Notes under the pieces: model-generated | The model's input: the letters and a program-made list of their open reading frames with translations, nothing else | Database searches by the model: none | What the model was told of the DNA's origin: nothing | Shown here: piece by piece, positions 59,097 to 64,000 of the stretch | How the letters are laid out: every line of letters starts with the position of its first letter | Position numbering within the stretch: position 1 is the first letter of the stretch | DNA from: Pseudomonas frederiksbergensis | Lineage (GTDB): Bacteria; Pseudomonadota; Gammaproteobacteria; Pseudomonadales; Pseudomonadaceae | Assembly: GCF_035751725.1 (NCBI RefSeq) | Contig: NZ_CP142104.1 | Coordinates: forward strand, 5,704,001-5,768,000 | Reading direction: 5' to 3' | DNA length: 64,000 nucleotides | Program-made: the position numbers and the translations under genes

Positions 59097-60431
59097 TTAC
59101 AGGTTGTAGCCACGCTCGTTGTGCTGGGCCAAGTCCAGGCCTACAGCTTCTTCTTCCTCGGAGACACGCAGGCCCATGACGGCGTCCAGTACCTTGAGGA
59201 TGATGAAGGTCACGACCGCGGTATAGATCACGGTGAAGCCGACACCTTTGAATTGAATCCACACTTGCGCGCCGATATCGGTCACGGTGCCGAAGCCACC
59301 CAGTGCCGGAGCAGCGAACACGCCGGTCAGGATCGCACCGAGGATACCGCCGATGCCGTGCACGCCGAAGGCATCCAGGGAGTCGTCATAACCGAGTTTG
59401 CGCTTGAGGGTGGTGGCGCAGAAGAAACACACCACACCGGCTGCCAGGCCGATGACCAGTGCGCCCATCGGGCCCACGGTACCAGCGGCGGGGGTGATGG
59501 CGACCAGGCCAGCCACGACACCCGAGGCGATGCCCAGTGCGCTTGGCTTGCCGTGGGTGATCCACTCGGCAAACATCCAGCCCAGCGCCGCCGCAGCGGT
59601 AGCGATCTGGGTCACCAGCATCGCCATGCCGGCGGTGCCGTTGGCGGCGACAGCGGAACCAGCGTTGAAACCGAACCAGCCCACCCACAGCATGGCCGCG
59701 CCCATCAGGGTGTAGCCGAGGTTATGTGGCGCCATCGGAGTGGTCGGGAAGCCTTTGCGCTTGCCCAGCACCAGGCAGGCTACCAGGCCGGCGATACCGG
59801 CGTTGATGTGCACCACGGTGCCGCCCGCGAAGTCCAAAACGCCCCAGTCCCACATCAGGCCGCCGTTGCCGGACCAGACCATGTGCGCAATCGGCGCATA
59901 CACCAGGGTGAACCACACGCCCATGAAGATCAGCATGGCGGAGAACTTCATCCGCTCAGCGAACGCACCGACGATCAGCGCCGGAGTGATGATGGCGAAG
60001 GTCATCTGGAAGGTGATGAATACTGCTTCAGGGAACAACGCCGCCGGGCCGGTCAGGCTGGCCGGCGTGACGCCCGCGAGGAACGCCTTGCCCAGGCCGC
60101 CCACGAAGGAATTGAAGTTGACGACGCCCTGCTCCATGCCGGTGGTGTCGAACGCGATACTGTAGCCATAGATGACCCACAGGACACTGATCAGACCAGT
60201 AATGGCGAAGCACTGCATCATCACGGAAAGAATGTTTTTCGACCGAACCATGCCGCCGTAGAACAGCGCAAGGCCAGGGATGGTCATGAACAGGACAAGA
60301 ATCGTGGCAGTCAACATCCAGGCGGTGTCGCCGGAGTTGAGGACTGGGGCTGCCGCTTCTTCCGCCATGGCCAGGCCAGGCATTACGAAGGACAACAGGG
60401 CTCCTAGCCCTGCGAATTTACGCAGAGTCAT
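59097..60431 (-). CDS. amtB: ammonium transporter AmtB
   Basis: A 444-residue inner-membrane ammonium channel with a signal peptide (about 1-24) and eleven helices. The signature ALFYGGMVRSKN (about 58-69), the vestibule and twin-histidine segments (NFNSFV region, HINAG, and GVHGIGG) are intact. GlnK plugs the cytosolic exit when nitrogen is plentiful. It follows glnK by 33 bp and shares its sigma-54 promoter. A strong terminator follows. Confidence 0.97.
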   Translation of the reverse strand: MTLRKFAGLGALLSFVMPGLAMAEEAAAPVLNSGDTAWMLTATILVLFMTIPGLALFYGGMVRSKNILSVMMQCFAITGLISVLWVIYGYSIAFDTTGMEQGVVNFNSFVGGLGKAFLAGVTPASLTGPAALFPEAVFITFQMTFAIITPALIVGAFAERMKFSAMLIFMGVWFTLVYAPIAHMVWSGNGGLMWDWGVLDFAGGTVVHINAGIAGLVACLVLGKRKGFPTTPMAPHNLGYTLMGAAMLWVGWFGFNAGSAVAANGTAGMAMLVTQIATAAAALGWMFAEWITHGKPSALGIASGVVAGLVAITPAAGTVGPMGALVIGLAAGVVCFFCATTLKRKLGYDDSLDAFGVHGIGGILGAILTGVFAAPALGGFGTVTDIGAQVWIQFKGVGFTVIYTAVVTFIILKVLDAVMGLRVSEEEEAVGLDLAQHNERGYNL

Positions 60432-60464
60432 ATTGTTTTCTCCTGGGGCGTTGGGTTTGACGGC

Positions 60465-61052
<588 letters not shown>

Positions 61053-61097
61053 TTACCCGTTGCGCCGGCCTGCGCCGCGCCAGGAACCGGAGCGATA

Positions 61098-61114
61098 CGC
61101 ACAACAACGGTGCG
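61098..61114. promoter_or_regulatory. NtrC binding site 1
   Basis: CGCACAACAACGGTGCG has the GCAC-N7-GTGC dyad of the NtrC consensus TGCACYANNNTGGTGCA (10 of 14 fixed positions). The centre is about 110 bp upstream of the predicted sigma-54 start. Confidence 0.65.
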
Positions 61115-61130
61115 ACGGTGCCCGGGGTCG

Positions 61131-61147
61131 TGCGCGAAAAGCGTGCA
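61131..61147. promoter_or_regulatory. NtrC binding site 2
   Basis: TGCGCGAAAAGCGTGCA matches 10 of 14 fixed NtrC positions, mainly in the outer half-sites. Its centre is 33 bp, about three helical turns, beyond site 1. The same spacing and distances are known for the E. coli glnA enhancer. Confidence 0.55.
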
Positions 61148-61216
61148 ACCCGACCCGCGAATTGACTATAGACACTGCGTGATACACTGGCCGCCATTGT
61201 TTCCAGGACACCTGAC

Positions 61217-61483
61217 ATGCTCGCGCCCAAAGATCTACTCGACGCCCTGAGCGGCCACGCCTCCCGCCTGTTGAGCGGCGACACGCCACTCCCCAGGAAT
61301 GAAATCGAAAGCCAGTTCAAGGCCTTGCTGCAAAGCGGGTTCAGCAAGCTGGACCTGGTCAGCCGGGAAGAATTCGACAGCCAGATGGTCGTGCTGGCCC
61401 GCACTCGGGCGCGGCTGGAGAGCCTGGAAGCGAAGGTGGCCGAGCTGGAAGAGCGCCTGGCTCCGGCTCCGGCCCAGGATTAA
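61217..61483 (+). CDS. ubiK: ubiquinone biosynthesis accessory factor UbiK
   Basis: An 88-residue BMFP-type protein. An N-terminal amphipathic region (LLDALSGHASRLLSGD, about 7-22) and a C-terminal trimeric coiled coil (LARTRARLESLEAKVAELEERL, about 59-80) flank a short middle. With UbiJ it serves the aerobic ubiquinone-making complex that includes UbiH and UbiI, encoded at the other end of this window. It is divergent from glnK, which shares its upstream region. Confidence 0.92.
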   Translation: MLAPKDLLDALSGHASRLLSGDTPLPRNEIESQFKALLQSGFSKLDLVSREEFDSQMVVLARTRARLESLEAKVAELEERLAPAPAQD

Positions 61484-61518
61484 CCCCCCGGCTCACGTGA
61501 CGGGCTTTGGCGGGGCAC

Positions 61519-62796
61519 TCAAGCACTCGCCACCCGCTGAGCCTGGTCCGGAGTGAGTGCCAGCGGCAGCTCCAGGATAAACAGCGCGCCGCTGCCCGGC
61601 CCGGCGCTCCGGACAGTCAGATCGCCGCCCAACTCGTGCGCTGCCAGGATGCAACTGTGCAAACCAAAGCCGTGGCCGTCGACACGCGTGGTGAAGCCGT
61701 GCTCGAACACCCGCGCGAGATTGTCTTGCGCAATTCCCTCGCCATTGTCCTCGACCTCGACCCGTACGCGCCCATCGTCAATGACCCTCAGGCGCAGGAT
61801 GATCTGCGGCGACCGGTTCGCACCCGCCTCCAGCGCTTGCTTGGCGTTGTTGATCAGATTGACCAGGATCTGCAGCACTCGATGCTTGTCCAGCGGCATT
61901 TGCGGGACATCACTGAACTCCTTGATCAGTGTGATGTGGTGGCGGGCCAGGGACACATCGCAAATGCGCACGACATCCTCGACCAGCTCTCGTAGCGAAC
62001 CCGACTCCAGGACGCTGGCATTGCCGGCGTAGGACTGCTGGGTGGCGACGATTTCCTTGATGTGATCGATTCGGCGGGTCAACTGCGCCAACTCGGCGAT
62101 CATGACCTGCTGCTCGATTGCCAGCGCATCGGCCAGCTTGTCCAGATAGTCCGGTAGCGCGCGCCCTTTCGGATCGCTGCTGATGAAATCGCCAAGATCG
62201 TCGGGGTGCTCTTTCATCAGTTGGGCAACCTTGGCCACGCCCGGCCCCTTCGACGTGTGCACCTTCTCGTAGAGAACCTGGGCGGAAACGTTGACGCTGT
62301 TGAGCACATTGCCTACGTTGTGCAGCACATTGGTGGCAATTTCCGCCATGCCGGCCCGGCGAGCCGTGGTAACCAGCTCAGCCTGCGCCTCGCGCAACTC
62401 GTCGTTGACCCTGGCCAACTGCTGCGGGCTGGGGATTTTCAAGGCCGCGGGTATCAGGCGGATCAACAGGATGGCAGTGATCACCGAAGCAATGGCGGTG
62501 ATCACCTTGACCAGCGCCGACAGCCAATAATAAGGGTGCCAGATGGTCAGGATTTCCATTATGTGGCTGGTTCCGCAGGCCAGGATAAACACCCCGAACG
62601 CCGCGATCATCCAGTCGAACGGGACGTCCTTGCGCTTGTTGATGAAGTAGATGAGCGTGAACGGAATCGAGATATAGCTGAGGGTGATCAGGCTATCGGC
62701 GATCACGTTGGTCCACAACAGATCGGGACGCCACATATAGCAATGCCCGTGGGGCATGAAGCGCTTGTCGGTCAACAGCGCCAACAGATCGTTCAT
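61519..62796 (-). CDS. orphan histidine kinase with ethylene-receptor-like membrane domain
   Basis: A 425-residue sensor kinase. Three hydrophobic helices (about 28-53, 62-83 and 90-117) carry D34, Y41, C74 and H78. The spacing equals D25, Y32, C65 and H69 of plant ETR1, where Cys and His hold copper and ethylene binds. The kinase part has H159 (NVLHNVGNVLNSV), an N-box near 313-317, DNGEGIA near 350 and GHGFGLH. No response regulator gene is adjacent. The ATG at 62796 has GAGGA 7 bases upstream; a GTG two codons earlier is weaker. Ligand assignment is inference. Confidence 0.88.
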   Translation of the reverse strand: MNDLLALLTDKRFMPHGHCYMWRPDLLWTNVIADSLITLSYISIPFTLIYFINKRKDVPFDWMIAAFGVFILACGTSHIMEILTIWHPYYWLSALVKVITAIASVITAILLIRLIPAALKIPSPQQLARVNDELREAQAELVTTARRAGMAEIATNVLHNVGNVLNSVNVSAQVLYEKVHTSKGPGVAKVAQLMKEHPDDLGDFISSDPKGRALPDYLDKLADALAIEQQVMIAELAQLTRRIDHIKEIVATQQSYAGNASVLESGSLRELVEDVVRICDVSLARHHITLIKEFSDVPQMPLDKHRVLQILVNLINNAKQALEAGANRSPQIILRLRVIDDGRVRVEVEDNGEGIAQDNLARVFEHGFTTRVDGHGFGLHSCILAAHELGGDLTVRSAGPGSGALFILELPLALTPDQAQRVASA

Positions 62797-63012
62797 TTTC
62801 ACTTCCTCGTTGTGCCGGTGATCCCGCCAAGTGCCGTGCGGACAAATCCAGCGTAGCAGAGCCCTCCTCCGTACTGTTTGCCCCAGGATGACGCCATCGC
62901 CCCGGTAATATCCTGCGAAGATTTCGCCGTGAAACCAGCTCCCGGCTCAGTTTCGCCGGACTAATCTTCAAGGGCCGCAGGACGCGGCCCTCCAACAGTC
63001 AAGGAACGCTAC

Positions 63013-64000
63013 ATGTCGCTCGCCATCGTCCATAGCCGCGCCCAAGTGGGGGTCGAAGCCCCTGCCGTTACCGTTGAAGTTCATCTCGCAAATGGCTTGC
63101 CGTCGCTGACGATGGTCGGCTTGCCGGAAGCGGCGGTGAAGGAAAGCAAGGACCGGGTGCGCAGCGCGATCATCAATTCGGGACTCAATTTCCCAGCGCG
63201 GCGCATCACCCTGAACCTCGCGCCGGCAGATCTTCCCAAGGACGGCGGCCGGTTCGACCTGGCGATTGCCCTGGGGATCCTGTCGGCCAGCGTGCAGGTG
63301 CCGACCTTGATGCTGGACGACGTGGAGTGCCTCGGCGAACTGGCCTTGTCCGGTGCCGTACGACCAGTGCGCGGCGTGCTCCCCGCAGCGCTGGCGGCGC
63401 GCAAGGCTGGACGCATGCTGATGGTGCCCCGGGCCAATGCCGAGGAAGCGTGCCTGGCGTCGGGGCTGAAAGTGATTGCCGTGGACCACCTGCTCGAAGC
63501 GGTGGCGCACTTCAACGGCCACACCCCCGTCGAGCCCTTCGTGTCCAACGGGCTGCTCTCGGCCAGCAAACCCTATCCCGACCTCAGCGAAGTGCAAGGC
63601 CAGGCTGGGGCCAAGCGCGCATTGCTGATCGCGGCGGCGGGGGCTCACAACTTGTTGTTCAGCGGCCCGCCGGGCACAGGCAAGACATTGCTGGCGAGCC
63701 GTTTACCGGGATTGTTGCCGCCGCTGGTCGAAAGCGAAGCCCTGGAAGTCGCGGCGATACAGTCCGTCGCCAGTGGCGTGCCGCTAAGCCATTGGCCGCA
63801 ACGGCCGTTTCGCCAGCCACATCATTCGGCATCCGGCCCGGCGCTGGTGGGTGGCGGGTCGAAGCCGCAACCGGGGGAGATCACCCTCGCCCACCACGGC
63901 GTACTGTTCCTGGATGAGTTACCGGAATTCGACCGAAAGGTCTTGGAAGTCTTGAGGGAGCCCCTCGAGTCGGGACACATCGTGGTGTCGCGTGCCCGGG
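63013..64000 (+). CDS. comM: ComM/YifB family AAA+ ATPase (3' end beyond window)
   Basis: The first 329 codons of a Mg-chelatase-like AAA+ protein. The N-terminal Lon-like (ChlI) domain starts [15 protein letters not shown] and contains [18 protein letters not shown]. Walker A is [10 protein letters not shown] (about residues 216-225) and Walker [12 protein letters not shown] (about 297-307). ComM helicases drive branch migration during natural transformation. The gene is cut by the window end and is intact as far as seen. It is divergent from the histidine kinase across a 216-bp gap. Confidence 0.93.
   Translation, partial: MSLAIVHSRAQVGVEAPAVTVEVHLANGLPSLTMVGLPEAAVKESKDRVRSAIINSGLNFPARRITLNLAPADLPKDGGRFDLAIALGILSASVQVPTLMLDDVECLGELALSGAVRPVRGVLPAALAARKAGRMLMVPRANAEEACLASGLKVIAVDHLLEAVAHFNGHTPVEPFVSNGLLSASKPYPDLSEVQGQAGAKRALLIAAAGAHNLLFSGPPGTGKTLLASRLPGLLPPLVESEALEVAAIQSVASGVPLSHWPQRPFRQPHHSASGPALVGGGSKPQPGEITLAHHGVLFLDELPEFDRKVLEVLREPLESGHIVVSRAR

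Noticed and set aside
59031..60407. 458-codon frame antisense to amtB
   Set aside because: Histidine/glutamine/glutamate-rich translation with no domain; amtB has every family motif.

Overview
The window is chromosomal core DNA of a Pseudomonas, most likely of the P. fluorescens group. GC content is high, and gene order follows the P. aeruginosa PAO1 stretch from about PA5221 to PA5290 (ubiI-ubiH-pepP; rho-trxA; ppx/ppk-hemB; algP; algQ; dsbB; hemY-hemX-hemD-hemC; algR; argH; cyaA; lysA-dapF-xerC; sutA; amtB-glnK). Gaps carry degenerate REP palindromes of the kind common in fluorescent pseudomonads. I see no prophage, insertion sequence, CRISPR array, rRNA or tRNA. The species assignment is inference from remembered gene order.

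Layout. 0-7.5 kb: ubiquinone hydroxylases with PepP and YgfB on the minus strand; the division genes zapA and its coiled-coil partner, 6S RNA and 5-formyl-THF cyclo-ligase on the plus strand; then a 48-residue membrane peptide, an EVE-domain protein and a FliL-like protein. 7.5-15.4 kb: a quinone oxidoreductase, glpT behind two GlpR-like operators, a ChaC-like cyclotransferase, a ferredoxin-reductase with ubiD, and rho-trxA. 15.5-19.3 kb: a FadR-type regulator divergent from a four-gene polar amino-acid ABC importer. 19.4-24.4 kb: polyphosphate metabolism, with ppx convergent on hemB-ppk, whose promoter carries a Pho box at canonical spacing. 24.5-29.7 kb: DedA, a sterol-desaturase-like enzyme, ElbB, a YaiI-family protein and a cytochrome c-FTR1 iron permease fusion. 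29.9-33.2 kb: four exported proteins (COG3014 lipoprotein, YcfL, LpoB, CsgG/LpoB-like). 33.2-38.1 kb: LysE, a small MscS channel, an ABC-F ATPase, a TIGR02444 protein and the lysine/alanine repeat protein AlgP. 38.2-47.3 kb: an FKBP isomerase, AlgQ/Rsd, DsbB, and the haem operon hemC-hemD/hemX-hemY with hemD and hemX in one uninterrupted frame; then algR directly beside argH, with no algZ between. 47.4-58.9 kb: GST, two small conserved proteins, cyaA, rnk, cyaY, lptM, lysA-dapF-DUF484-xerC-HAD, sutA and yjbQ. 59-64 kb: glnK-amtB behind a sigma-54 promoter with two NtrC-like sites, ubiK, an orphan histidine kinase with an ethylene-receptor-like membrane domain, and the 5' part of comM.

The clearest candidate for something little described is the kinase at 61.5-62.8 kb. 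Its membrane domain has Asp, Tyr, Cys and His at the same relative spacing as the copper/ethylene site of plant ETR1. Next in interest are the lipoprotein operon, the missing algZ, the hemD-hemX fusion, and three operator architectures (GlpR, PhoB, NtrC/sigma-54) legible from sequence alone.
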